Origin: Synechocystis sp. PCC 7509
GTDB lineage: Bacteria; Cyanobacteriota; Cyanobacteriia; Cyanobacteriales; Chroococcidiopsidaceae
Length of the DNA: 64,000 nucleotides
Direction of reading: 5' to 3'
Assembly (NCBI RefSeq): GCF_000332075.2
Contig: NZ_ALVU02000001.1
Span: forward strand, 1,631,193-1,695,192
Shown here: in pieces, positions 1 through 7,833 of the stretch
Layout: each line of letters opens with the position of its first letter
Position numbering within the stretch: position 1 is the first letter of the stretch
Translations under genes and position numbers: made by a program
The notes under the pieces: generated by a model
What the model saw: only the letters and a program-made list of their open reading frames with translations
The model's database searches: none
What the model was told of the DNA's origin: nothing

Positions 1-101
1 TATTGACCTAAGTAAATAAATAGTGATGGCAATTTATTCAATTAATTTGCTACTGTTAAAGTTAAAAGTGTCGTCAAAAAACGAATAATAGAGAGAATAC
101 T

Positions 102-326
102 ATGCCACATACAATTGTTACAAATATCTGTGAAGGCGTTGCGGATTGCGTAGATGCTTGTCCTGTAGCTTGTATTCATGAAGGTGCAAGCAAAAATACT
201 AAGGGTACAAATTGGTACTGGATTGATTTTGCTACTTGTATAGATTGTGGCATTTGCATTCAAGTTTGTCCGGTAGAAGATGCGATTCTGCCTGAAGAAA
301 GACCAGATTTGCAGCAAACACCGTAG
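102..326 (+). CDS. two-cluster bacterial-type ferredoxin (7Fe/8Fe)
   Basis: Small soluble electron carrier of 74 residues. Cysteines lie at 10, 16, 20 and 24 and at 46, 49, 52 and 56; the second set is CIDCGICIQVCP. This matches the two-cluster ferredoxins related to Azotobacter FdI. By analogy C20, C46, C49 and C52 hold a [4Fe-4S] cluster, C10, C16 and C56 hold a 3Fe or 4Fe cluster, and C24 is the extra Cys. The C10-C16 spacing is shorter than in FdI, so whether the first cluster is 3Fe or 4Fe is open. The gene stands alone, with 133 bp before the next gene. Its redox partner cannot be told from context. Confidence 0.9.
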   Translation: MPHTIVTNICEGVADCVDACPVACIHEGASKNTKGTNWYWIDFATCIDCGICIQVCPVEDAILPEERPDLQQTP

Positions 327-459
327 AAAATATATAGTATTAAAAATCATCGATGTTAGTTAAATTCATTAGCTTAACTAATCCAGCGCCTTCCTAGAAC
401 TTCACCAATAATGATTGTAAAATTGCAACTAATTTCTCCGATAAGCTAAATATTAAAGT

Positions 460-1191
460 ATGAAAAATTCCGCTCCTTTATTAGAGGTTGAAGATGTCTG
501 GGCAGGTTACATTAAAGACCTAGATATTTTGCAAGGCATCAATTTTCATATTTTGCCTGGAGAATTAGTTGCGGTAATCGGGCCTAATGGTGCGGGAAAA
601 TCTACTTTAGCTAAAACAATTTTTGGCTTATTGACTCCTCACAAAGGAAAAATTACTTTCAAAGGGGAAAAGATTGCTGGATTGAAGTCTAATCAAATTG
701 TCCGCCAGGGGATGTGTTATGTTCCCCAAATTGCTAATGTGTTTCCGTCTCTAAGTGTGGAAGAAAACCTCGAAATGGGTGCTTTTATTCGGAATATTTC
801 TTTAGGTAGTCTAAAAAATAAAATCTATGATATTTTTCCTGGTTTAGCCAATCGGCGACAGCAAAAAGCCGGAACTTTATCAGGGGGAGAAAGGCAGATG
901 TTGGCAATGGGCAAGGCATTGATGTTAGAACCAGATTTATTATTGTTAGATGAACCAAGCGCGGCTTTATCTCCGGTACTTGTAAGTAGTGTATTTGCCC
1001 AAATTCAACAAATAAATCAAAGCGGTACAGCAATTGTTTTAGTAGAACAAAATGCCCGCAAAGCCTTGTCAATGGCGCATAGAGGGTATGTATTAGATAC
1101 AGGACGCGATCGCTTTACAGGCAATGGGCAAGACTTACTTAACGATCCTAAAGTAGGAGAATTGTATTTAGGTGCAGGGATGGCTTATTAA
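460..1191 (+). CDS. ABC transporter ATP-binding protein, LivF/NatE-like
   Basis: Nucleotide-binding subunit of 243 residues, of the branched-chain/neutral amino-acid (HAAT, LivF) type. Walker A is GPNGAGKST at residues 41-49, the signature LSGGERQM lies near 139-146 and Walker B LLLLDEP near 160. The LivF-like C-terminus with conserved VEQNARKAL is present. No LivG, LivH, LivM or binding protein is in the window, so the transporter must be assembled from genes elsewhere, as for the scattered cyanobacterial Nat genes. The next gene starts 2 bp after the stop, so the two are probably co-transcribed. The substrate is inferred from family only. Confidence 0.88.
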   Translation: MKNSAPLLEVEDVWAGYIKDLDILQGINFHILPGELVAVIGPNGAGKSTLAKTIFGLLTPHKGKITFKGEKIAGLKSNQIVRQGMCYVPQIANVFPSLSVEENLEMGAFIRNISLGSLKNKIYDIFPGLANRRQQKAGTLSGGERQMLAMGKALMLEPDLLLLDEPSAALSPVLVSSVFAQIQQINQSGTAIVLVEQNARKALSMAHRGYVLDTGRDRFTGNGQDLLNDPKVGELYLGAGMAY

Positions 1192-1193
1192 GT

Positions 1194-1670
1194 ATGGTTT
1201 TGCAGCTTTCTAAGCATCATTTTGAAGCTATACGTCAGCACGGGGAAAGCACTTATCCTAACGAGTGTTGCGGTTTGTTGTTAGGAACACTCAGTAATAA
1301 TAGCAAAACTGTAGTAGAAGTTAGAGCGGTTGAAAATGTTTGGAATGCGGAGGCGGCGGAATTATTTAGCATTGGAGAAGAAAAAAGAAGCATCAATAAA
1401 CAGAGCAATTATGCGATTTCTCCTCAAACTCTCCTAGCAGTGCAAAAAGAAGTCCGCGATCGCACTTTGCAGATAGTCGGCATTTATCACTCCCACCCCA
1501 ATCATCCAGCAATTGCGTCAGAGTGCGATCGCGCTCTAGCGTGGGAACAATACTCCTATATGATCGTGTCGGTAATTGAAGGCAACGCTCAAGAATTTCT
1601 CTGCTGGCAGTTAGATAGCGATCGCATCTTTCAAGCCGAGGAAATTATGATAGTAGATAACTTAGTTTGA
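1194..1670 (+). CDS. JAMM/MPN+ (M67-type) metallopeptidase
   Basis: 158-residue stand-alone JAB1/MPN+ zinc isopeptidase. The active site is visible: Glu24, the HSHP motif with His99 and His101, Ser109 and Asp112 (E...HxHP...SxxD). Bacterial members cleave the C-terminal bond of small ubiquitin-like sulfur carriers such as CysO, or act near ThiS/MoaD pathways. The ATG lies 2 bp after the upstream stop. An E1-like MoeB gene follows 73 bp downstream, which supports a sulfur-carrier processing role. No carrier (ThiS/MoaD/CysO) is encoded in the window, so the substrate is unknown. Confidence 0.88.
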   Translation: MVLQLSKHHFEAIRQHGESTYPNECCGLLLGTLSNNSKTVVEVRAVENVWNAEAAELFSIGEEKRSINKQSNYAISPQTLLAVQKEVRDRTLQIVGIYHSHPNHPAIASECDRALAWEQYSYMIVSVIEGNAQEFLCWQLDSDRIFQAEEIMIVDNLV

Positions 1671-1743
1671 ATGTTTAGCAAAATATAAAACTAAAGTAGG
1701 TTGTTTTTGGATAGGATCTTATTTCGTTCCTCAATTAGTTGCC

Positions 1744-2916
1744 ATGCGAAATCCTAATTTGGATGAAATTCAGTTAACCAAAGAAGAATACGAACGCTAT
1801 TCTCGCCATATTATTTTGCCAGAGGTGGGGCTAGAAGGGCAAAAACGCCTGAAAGCTGCCAGCGTCCTATGTATTGGGACAGGAGGTTTGGGTTCTCCAT
1901 TACTGTTGTATTTAGCGGCAGCAGGAGTGGGGCGCATTGGAATTGTTGATTTTGATGTGGTGGATAACTCTAACTTGCATCGCCAAATCATTCACAGCAC
2001 TTCCTGGGTAGGTAAACCCAAAATTGAATCGGCTAAAAATCGTGTTTTAGAAATCAATCCCAATTGTCAAGTAGATTTATACGAAACTCGTATAAGTGCG
2101 GAAAATGCTTTAGAGTTGGTAGCACCCTATGACGTAATTGTTGATGGTACAGATAACTTTCCTACTCGCTATCTAGTCAACGATGCTTGTGTTTTACTAA
2201 ATAAGCCAAATGTCTACGGCTCAATTTTCCGTTTTGAAGGACAAGCAACAGTTTTTAACTACGAAGGCGGGCCAAATTACCGCGATTTGTATCCCGAACC
2301 ACCACCTCCTGGGATGGTTCCCTCTTGCGCCGAAGGTGGCGTACTTGGCGTTTTGTGCGGCATTATTGGGACTATTCAGGCAACGGAAGCCGTTAAGATT
2401 ATTTTGGGTCAAGGCAACACTTTAAGCGGTAGGTTGCTGCTATACAACGCCTTAGACATGAAGTTTAGAGAGCTAAAGCTGCGACCTAATCCGGTGCGTC
2501 CAGTAATTGAAAAGCTGATAGATTACGAGGAATTTTGCGGGATTCCTCAAGCTAAAGCCGAGGAGGAAAAACAAAGAATGGCATTATCAGAAATCACTGT
2601 TCAACAGTTGCAAGCTTTAATTGAAAGTGGTGCAAAGGATTTTGTATTGCTAGATGTCCGCAATCCCAACGAGTACGAAATTGCTCAAATTCCGGGATCG
2701 GTTTTAGTGCCGTTACCAGATATTGAGAACGGACAAGGAGTTGCTAAGGTTAAAGAGTTACTCAACGGTCATCGGCTAATTGCTCATTGTAAGATGGGCG
2801 GACGTTCGGCGAAGGCTTTGGCAATTCTTAAAGAGGCGGGAATTGAGGGAACTAATGTTGTGGGTGGAATCGCCGCTTGGAGTCGGGAAGTCGATCCTTC
2901 TGTACCAGAATATTAG
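1744..2916 (+). CDS. moeB: MoeB/ThiF-type E1 adenylyltransferase with C-terminal rhodanese domain (MoeZ-like)
   Basis: 390-residue two-domain enzyme. Residues about 15-260 are a ThiF/MoeB/HesA adenylation domain with the nucleotide loop GTGGLGSP starting at Gly45, and Cys195 in SCAEGG. Residues about 280-390 are a rhodanese domain with active-site Cys349 in HCKMGGRS. It adenylates the C-terminal glycine of a sulfur carrier (MoaD/ThiS type) and, through the rhodanese, can pass sulfur to it. The two CxxC pairs that bind zinc in E. coli MoeB appear replaced (GGPNYRDLYP, and a single Cys in EEFCG). It lies just after a JAMM peptidase. The ATG at 1744 gives the full N-terminal family motif RYSRHIILP. 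Confidence 0.92.
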   Translation: MRNPNLDEIQLTKEEYERYSRHIILPEVGLEGQKRLKAASVLCIGTGGLGSPLLLYLAAAGVGRIGIVDFDVVDNSNLHRQIIHSTSWVGKPKIESAKNRVLEINPNCQVDLYETRISAENALELVAPYDVIVDGTDNFPTRYLVNDACVLLNKPNVYGSIFRFEGQATVFNYEGGPNYRDLYPEPPPPGMVPSCAEGGVLGVLCGIIGTIQATEAVKIILGQGNTLSGRLLLYNALDMKFRELKLRPNPVRPVIEKLIDYEEFCGIPQAKAEEEKQRMALSEITVQQLQALIESGAKDFVLLDVRNPNEYEIAQIPGSVLVPLPDIENGQGVAKVKELLNGHRLIAHCKMGGRSAKALAILKEAGIEGTNVVGGIAAWSREVDPSVPEY

Positions 2917-2920
2917 GACT

Positions 2921-3045
2921 CAACTCAATTAAAAGTTGGGCTTGATTTTTCCCCTTTTTTAAGGCGAGGATCGAGGTTTGACGAAATATTAAACCTCAAC
3001 CTTCAACCTGTTATCCCAACTCAATTAAAAGTTGGGCTTGATTTT
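2921..3045 (+). terminator. duplicated hairpin downstream of moeB, likely terminator
   Basis: A 29-bp sequence occurs twice without change, at 2921-2949 and 3017-3045. Each copy has AACT pairing with AGTT. In the second the stem is a perfect 7 bp (CCCAACT at 3015-3021, AGTTGGG at 3030-3036) followed by CTTGATTTT. A third hairpin (GAGGTTT/AAACCTC, 2973-2997) lies between. The first copy sits 4 bp after the moeB stop, ahead of a convergent gene ending at 3065, so it fits a transcription terminator. Its repetition is unusual. Confidence 0.6.
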
Positions 3046-3064
3046 CCTTCCTTTTTAAGGGGGG

Positions 3065-4399
3065 TTAGGGGGGATCGAGTTTTGGCGTATTTCCCATGCA
3101 AGCCTTGTTAAAGCTAGAAGTTACTCCCCAAATTGCCGATAGAATTATCCAATTTAGAGTATTAGAGCGAAAGTCAAATAAAGTAACATCTACGGTATTG
3201 AATAGAGCGATCGCCAAAAAAGCTAAGATGTAACTAAAAAATATTAGTTTGTCTTGGCTTGATTGGTGGCGATCGCCTATAACTACAACAATTGCTCTCA
3301 TAATCACCCCTCCTACTAAGCTACAAAATAAAAGCGTTGTAGGAATACCAACTTCCGCCGTCAGCATCAAAAAAAAGTTGTGGGGATGCCCTAGCCATAG
3401 GTGCGTCTTGGCTTCGTAAAGGGCGGTAAAGTTACGCAGTCCCCAACCAGTCCAGGGACGCTCTATAGTCAAATCCCACGCAAATTTCCATTGGGTAGTT
3501 CTGAGTAATGAGATGGGACGGTCGGGGTATAATTGGTCAGTTAGTCGCGCCCAAAAGAAAGCTGGGACAATTTTTCTAAATAATTCTTGTAAGGGCGATG
3601 GTGCAAAGGCTGCAAGTATAATACTACAAAAAATCCCACTTACTGCCATGATTATCCATCGCCAACGATGGTAAATAGCGTAACTTAAGAGTGCAGTTAT
3701 AGCGATCGCCCAAGCATTACGAGAATTAGTCAATATTATTGCTGCTAAGTTGCCTATTGTGGCAACGCTTAAAAACATTAGGGTGAAATAGTTAGGCTTT
3801 TTTAAGCTAATTCCTGGGAATTTTTCTAGCAGCAAGCCCAAACCTAAAATAAAAACCACTACTAAGTAGCCAGCTAATATATTGGCGTAGAGAAATATAG
3901 AGGACATTCGCCCTGGGGGGTTTCCTTGTAGCGCTAGGTGCCAACCTAGTAATGGCTGCAAACTTAGGGGACTTACCCAACCTAGAAATAATTGTCCAAG
4001 CCCAATAATTACTACTGGTAAGGAACTAATTACTAATAGCCAACTAATGCGGCGCAGTTGGTTAGGGGTACGAATTAACTCGCTAAAACCAGCAAATAAG
4101 ATAAAGAAAGGTAAAAAATTAAATAAGCCTAAAAAAGCATCGCCACGATTAGAAGCAAAACTTGTAGTAATTACTAGGAAAGTAGCCAAACTTGCCATTC
4201 CCCAAGTTAAGGGACGGTGAATAATGCGGCGGTACTGCTGCAAAATAATTAATAGGGAAGCCGTAATTGCCAATGCTCCGAATGATGGTAACAAAGGCAA
4301 CAGCAATATCCCTATTTGAGCGTAATTCCCAGCAAATTGGGGTGGGCAACAATGCTGTTGCAGTTTGAGATAATAGTGCTTTAAACTGTCTCCCAGCAC
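3065..4399 (-). CDS. O-antigen ligase/polymerase-like membrane protein (Wzy_C/RfaL family)
   Basis: 444-residue polytopic membrane protein with about ten or more hydrophobic segments. Its central to C-terminal part has the Wzy_C hallmark, a loop with ERPWTGWGLRNF and the downstream HPHNFFLMLTAEVG. Family members polymerise or ligate surface polysaccharide; some cyanobacterial relatives are named IctB, and a clearer IctB is at 48951-50357. The start is GTG at 4397-4399 and overlaps the end of the upstream YaaW-like gene by 19 bp, so translation is probably coupled. Its role in polysaccharide export is inferred from family. Confidence 0.75.
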   Translation of the reverse strand: MLGDSLKHYYLKLQQHCCPPQFAGNYAQIGILLLPLLPSFGALAITASLLIILQQYRRIIHRPLTWGMASLATFLVITTSFASNRGDAFLGLFNFLPFFILFAGFSELIRTPNQLRRISWLLVISSLPVVIIGLGQLFLGWVSPLSLQPLLGWHLALQGNPPGRMSSIFLYANILAGYLVVVFILGLGLLLEKFPGISLKKPNYFTLMFLSVATIGNLAAIILTNSRNAWAIAITALLSYAIYHRWRWIIMAVSGIFCSIILAAFAPSPLQELFRKIVPAFFWARLTDQLYPDRPISLLRTTQWKFAWDLTIERPWTGWGLRNFTALYEAKTHLWLGHPHNFFLMLTAEVGIPTTLLFCSLVGGVIMRAIVVVIGDRHQSSQDKLIFFSYILAFLAIALFNTVDVTLFDFRSNTLNWIILSAIWGVTSSFNKACMGNTPKLDPP

Positions 4400-5229
4400 G
4401 CTTCTTCTGCACGGGTAAGGCGAATTTGGGCTAAAGCAAAGATAATCGGGATAATCCGCCCGTAATTAGTAGATATTGACCGCCAACCTAAATCAGCAAA
4501 AAACCACGTCCATAAAACCGGCCCCATACAAGCAAAAATGCCTCTAACAGCGCCATAGCGGGCGGCGGTCATGGTCATACCCTGCCGTGCGCCTTGAAGT
4601 AACAGTTGGCTTTGCAACTGCATTGCGGCGGCTGTCCCGCCTTGAATGAGAGCTTCTTTAGCTACTTGATAGCTGGCAAATTGGAGAGCAAATTGACGGG
4701 CAATTTGTTGTAGTAATATTGGTTGAATAATTGAACTAACAGCGATCGCACTTCCACCTTTGACTAATAAAGCCAAGGGATCGCGCTGGACAGCTAAGGG
4801 TAATGGTTCGGATAGTTCGCATTTAGCTAAAGATTTTTGGACTTTGGTTGTCAGTTGAGAACGATCGCTTTGGGGTAATTGTTTCCAAGCTTTACCTAAA
4901 AGGTTTAAAAATACCTCGGCTTCTAGGTCAGTAGTAGCGAGGTTGTTGGAGTAGGGAATTTTGAGATAGCGACACACCTGGATAATAGCGGTACGATAGG
5001 TGACGCGATCGGTGTGTCCGCGTAAAACGGTTATACCATCGGCGGCTAAGTAGCGAAATCTTTGTTCAATGGCATCAAGCCAAGCTTCTCGATCGCGGCT
5101 TTGAATATCTATCGGTTGTGGCGTATGTACGTAGTCTAAAGGATTGAATCTGCGACAAAACAAGAGTTCTGTCAGTTGTTGCAATTCGTCTTCTGTAGCT
5201 AACTCTAGCGCCGATCTCATTTCGTCCAA
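4381..5229 (-). CDS. YaaW-like (UPF0174) protein
   Basis: 282-residue protein resembling the E. coli YaaW / UPF0174 family. The N-terminal block (ELATEDELQQL, RRFNPLDYV) is the DUF3944-like start, followed by a segment related to ubiquinol-cytochrome c chaperones. A hydrophobic glycine/alanine-rich stretch near residues 185-270 could insert in a membrane. The biochemical function of the family is not known. It overlaps the downstream ligase-like gene by 19 bp, so the two form a two-gene leftward operon. Confidence 0.7.
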   Translation of the reverse strand: MDEMRSALELATEDELQQLTELLFCRRFNPLDYVHTPQPIDIQSRDREAWLDAIEQRFRYLAADGITVLRGHTDRVTYRTAIIQVCRYLKIPYSNNLATTDLEAEVFLNLLGKAWKQLPQSDRSQLTTKVQKSLAKCELSEPLPLAVQRDPLALLVKGGSAIAVSSIIQPILLQQIARQFALQFASYQVAKEALIQGGTAAAMQLQSQLLLQGARQGMTMTAARYGAVRGIFACMGPVLWTWFFADLGWRSISTNYGRIIPIIFALAQIRLTRAEEACWETV

Positions 5230-5355
5230 TTTTTAACCCTCCAGACCCCAACTCGTTTTCTTATTCTACTATTTGCTTTGAATGCTAGTTAAAACTGTTT
5301 TACTTTGCTGTAGGTTGCGCGATTATATTATTAAAACAGATACTACTAAATAATT

Positions 5356-6363
5356 ATGTTTGATGTGGCGATCGTTGGCGCTGGGATATCGGGGTTAATT
5401 TGCGCCCAGCAGCTACGTCAAGCTGGCTATCGGGTAGTTTTGATGGAAAAGTCGCGCGGGTTGGGTGGACGGGTCACAACGCGCCGCTTACAGGATACTT
5501 GCGCCGATCGCGGATTGAGTTATTTAACTCCTAATGGTGAACTAACTACAAGGTTTGTGGAATTACTAAAATCCCAAGATATTGTCACAGTTTGGACGGA
5601 TACCAGACACGAATTTAAGGCTGATTTTGGGCTAAAAACAGTTAAGGGAGAGCCTTTATATATTGCCCCTAATGGAATGAGTGCGATCGCCCGTTTTTTA
5701 GCTAAAGACTTAGAAGTACAGTTATCTAGGCGTGTAGTTGGTTTAAATCTTTTTAACGATTGTTGGCATCTCCAATTTGAAAGTAGCAATACTGAAGTAA
5801 TTGCTAAAGCCGTAGTTATGGCGATTCCCGCACCCCAAGCATTAGTGTTAATAGAAAGCTTTGCTGCACCAAGAGTTTTAGATAGTTTGCGAAAGGTGGA
5901 GTTTTCCGCTTGTATTAGTGCGATCGCCCGTTATCCTACTAATACACCTTTACCCTCTTGGCGATCGCTGACAGTGCTTGATGACGATACCCTGGCTTGG
6001 ATTGGGAATGATAGTAGCAAACGGTTGGGAAATACTTTGCCTATTTTTGTTTTTCATAGTTCAGCTAAATTTGCTCAAACTTATATAGATACAGAGGATT
6101 TGCAACCTGTAGGACAACTATTACTGGCGAAAGCGGCTAAACTGTTTCCAGAACTTGCTAATTTTGATTGGCTGCAATGCGATCGTTGGCGTTATGCTTT
6201 TCCCACTGTATCTTTAGCCGATCATTGCTTAGATGCTCGTACACCACAACCATTATTTTTCTGTGGTGATTGGTGTGGGGGAATTAATTTAGAAAGTGCA
6301 ATGCGATCGGGGTTAGCGGCAGCAGAACAAATAAACCAAGTTTTACAGCCGACATTAAGTTAA
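5356..6363 (+). CDS. FAD/NAD(P)-dependent amine-oxidase-like (renalase-like) oxidoreductase
   Basis: 335-residue flavoprotein. The dinucleotide-binding motif GAGISG is at residues 8-13, followed by the GRVTTRR element typical of amine-oxidase/renalase-like FAD proteins. The C-terminal FAD-contact block FCGDWCGG...LESAMRSGLAAAE is intact. These are soluble enzymes that oxidise small amines or NAD(P)H isomers; the substrate is not predictable here. It is divergent from the YaaW-like gene and the next gene starts 29 bp after its stop. Confidence 0.82.
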   Translation: MFDVAIVGAGISGLICAQQLRQAGYRVVLMEKSRGLGGRVTTRRLQDTCADRGLSYLTPNGELTTRFVELLKSQDIVTVWTDTRHEFKADFGLKTVKGEPLYIAPNGMSAIARFLAKDLEVQLSRRVVGLNLFNDCWHLQFESSNTEVIAKAVVMAIPAPQALVLIESFAAPRVLDSLRKVEFSACISAIARYPTNTPLPSWRSLTVLDDDTLAWIGNDSSKRLGNTLPIFVFHSSAKFAQTYIDTEDLQPVGQLLLAKAAKLFPELANFDWLQCDRWRYAFPTVSLADHCLDARTPQPLFFCGDWCGGINLESAMRSGLAAAEQINQVLQPTLS

Positions 6364-6392
6364 AATTTAAGCATATAATTTCATTTTTGCAA

Positions 6393-6809
6393 ATGTCGGC
6401 AAGAGATAAATTTCATCATCTTGTCAGAACTGCTCTTGAAAATGAGGGTTGGACAATTACTCACGATCCCTATCATATAGATTTAGGATTTTTTGATTTT
6501 TATATCGATCTAGGTGCAGAAAGGTTAATTGCAGCAACAAGAGAGGGTGAAATAATTGCCGTTGAAATTAAAACTTTTTTAGCTTCCTCAACTATTTCTG
6601 AGTTTCACACGGCGATTGGGCAATTTATTAATTATCGCATTGCTTTAGAAACGGACGATCCCAAACGAAGACTATATCTAGCAGTTCCATTAGATATTTA
6701 TAAGGGATTTTTTAAAAATCCATTTATTCAAACTGTTATTAGCCGCAATCAAGTTCCAATTTTAGTATATAACATCGAAAAACAGGAAGTTGCTCAATGG
6801 ATAAACTAG
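6393..6809 (+). CDS. xisH: XisH family protein (fdxN-element excision controlling factor type)
   Basis: 138 residues when started at the ATG at 6393; a TTG at 6387 in frame would add two residues. The start MSARDKFHHLV fits the XisH family. The protein has a restriction-nuclease-like core (FDFYIDLGAE, then AVEIKTF, an E-x-K motif). XisH and XisI are needed with the recombinase XisF for excision of the fdxN element in heterocyst-forming Anabaena, but xisH/xisI pairs are also common away from any such element. No xisF is seen here. The ORF overlaps xisI by 13 bp. Confidence 0.9.
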   Translation: MSARDKFHHLVRTALENEGWTITHDPYHIDLGFFDFYIDLGAERLIAATREGEIIAVEIKTFLASSTISEFHTAIGQFINYRIALETDDPKRRLYLAVPLDIYKGFFKNPFIQTVISRNQVPILVYNIEKQEVAQWIN

Positions 6810-7135
6810 ACTTGTATCGTCAATTAATCCAGCAATGCCTAGAAAAAAGAGCTAAACTACGCTCAAAAAACGATCCGGTAGAAAGTCAAACGATTTTCGA
6901 TCCTCAAAGCGATCGCTACGTGCTGATAAATGTAGGCTGGAAAAATAGCAATACTCGTATTTATGGCTGCGTACTGCACGTAGATATTAGAGATGGGAAA
7001 ATTTGGGTACAGCACGATGGGACAGAAGATGCGATCGCCGAACAGCTAGTAGAATTAGGAGTACCCAAACAAGACATCGTACTGGCATACCATGCGCCCT
7101 ATGTCAGACAGTATACAGACTATGCCCTAGGATAA
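6797..7135 (+). CDS. xisI: XisI family protein
   Basis: 112-residue XisI family protein, the usual partner of XisH, overlapping xisH by 13 bp. Family hallmarks include YVLINVGW near residue 47, the IQDDGTE-type motif seen here as VQHDGTED, and the C-terminal YHAPYVRQYTDYA. In Anabaena XisI acts as a control factor for site-specific excision. Stand-alone xisHI pairs have no proven role and behave like toxin-antitoxin or defence gene pairs in their scattered distribution. No element ends were identified nearby. Confidence 0.9.
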   Translation: MDKLDLYRQLIQQCLEKRAKLRSKNDPVESQTIFDPQSDRYVLINVGWKNSNTRIYGCVLHVDIRDGKIWVQHDGTEDAIAEQLVELGVPKQDIVLAYHAPYVRQYTDYALG

Positions 7136-7146
7136 ATTTTAAATTG

Positions 7147-7476
7147 TTACTTCAAAACATCGTGTCCCCAGTTTTTTAAGGAGTACAACCAGCGCGAATG
7201 TTCAATATCCTTTACAGGTTTTTGAGCGCTATGACGATGCACGTAACTAATTACTTTTTTCCTGTGTGATACGTCATCGTCGCCATATTTATCTTGCTGT
7301 TTGTGCAATATATCAATAATTTTTTGCCCTGATTTATGACCGATGGATTAATCGTTACCATTTTTTTGTCCAATTTCTTTTGATTCTTAAGTTTTTAGCC
7401 AAGCTTCAATTTCTTTCGGTGTCATATTTACAGCTTGTTTAAAATCTTTGATGATAGCTTCAATATCTTTACTCAC
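7147..7476 (-). pseudogene. DUF3140 gene broken by two in-frame TAA codons
   Basis: On the minus strand a full DUF3140-type protein can be read for 110 codons from a GTG at 7474-7476 to a TAA at 7147-7149 without any frameshift. It begins with a lysine-rich helix (EAIIKDFKQAVNMTP) and ends with HSRWLYSLKNWGHDVLK. Two codons inside are TAA: codon 30 (7387-7389) and codon 43 (7348-7350). Otherwise the family pattern is intact (SIGHKSGQKI, DKYGDDDVSH). It lies 11 bp downstream of the DUF2945 gene, its usual partner. It is most likely a recent pseudogene; sequencing error or readthrough is possible. Confidence 0.8.
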
Positions 7477-7487
7477 AACTTAAATCT

Positions 7488-7703
7488 TTACCCTTTTACT
7501 CTTTTCAATGACTCCGGTTTATGTGCTGCTTCTTTACCTGTTTTATCGCTTTCGACTAAATATTGGGAATTTTCTTCGGAAGCTGCAACATGGTGTCCTT
7601 TAATTTCTATGGGTGAGGTGAGCTTTTCTTTTATTTTACCTACAGTTGTACCTTGGGCAGTTTCCCATTCTACTTTGTCACCTTTTTTAAATGTCTCAGT
7701 CAT
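7488..7703 (-). CDS. DUF2945 / hypervirulence-associated TUDOR-domain protein
   Basis: 71-residue protein with the DUF2945 pattern: FKKGDKVEW at the start, then GKIKEKLTSPIEIKGHHVAASEENPxYLV-like strands and KPESLKRV at the end. The fold is a small Tudor-like beta barrel. Its function is unknown; it is often found next to DUF3140 genes, in stress-linked settings. Here the adjacent DUF3140 gene (7147-7476) carries two stop codons, so the pair is broken. Confidence 0.82.
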   Translation of the reverse strand: MTETFKKGDKVEWETAQGTTVGKIKEKLTSPIEIKGHHVAASEENSQYLVESDKTGKEAAHKPESLKRVKG

Positions 7704-7833
7704 AGCTTTAACTTTTACACTTTACTTGACTTGTTAACTTATTTTTTTAGTTGCAAACATCATTCCTAAAGCTGATTATATTTTCATTTACTTGTTGTAT
7801 GAATGCTATTTACAGTCAAAGTAAAATGTATGT

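Noticed and set aside
42-350. 102-codon minus-strand frame over the ferredoxin
   Set aside because: Ferredoxin on the plus strand has eight Cys in a family pattern.
2955-3070. CCCCTTTTTTAAGG-type runs as a separate mobile repeat
   Set aside because: Similar C/T-then-G runs occur at 22534 and 24379, a common low-complexity intergenic motif in cyanobacteria; no clear ends.
6387-7135. xisH/xisI as evidence of a developmentally excised element
   Set aside because: No xisF recombinase or repeat ends nearby; the pair occurs widely without such elements.
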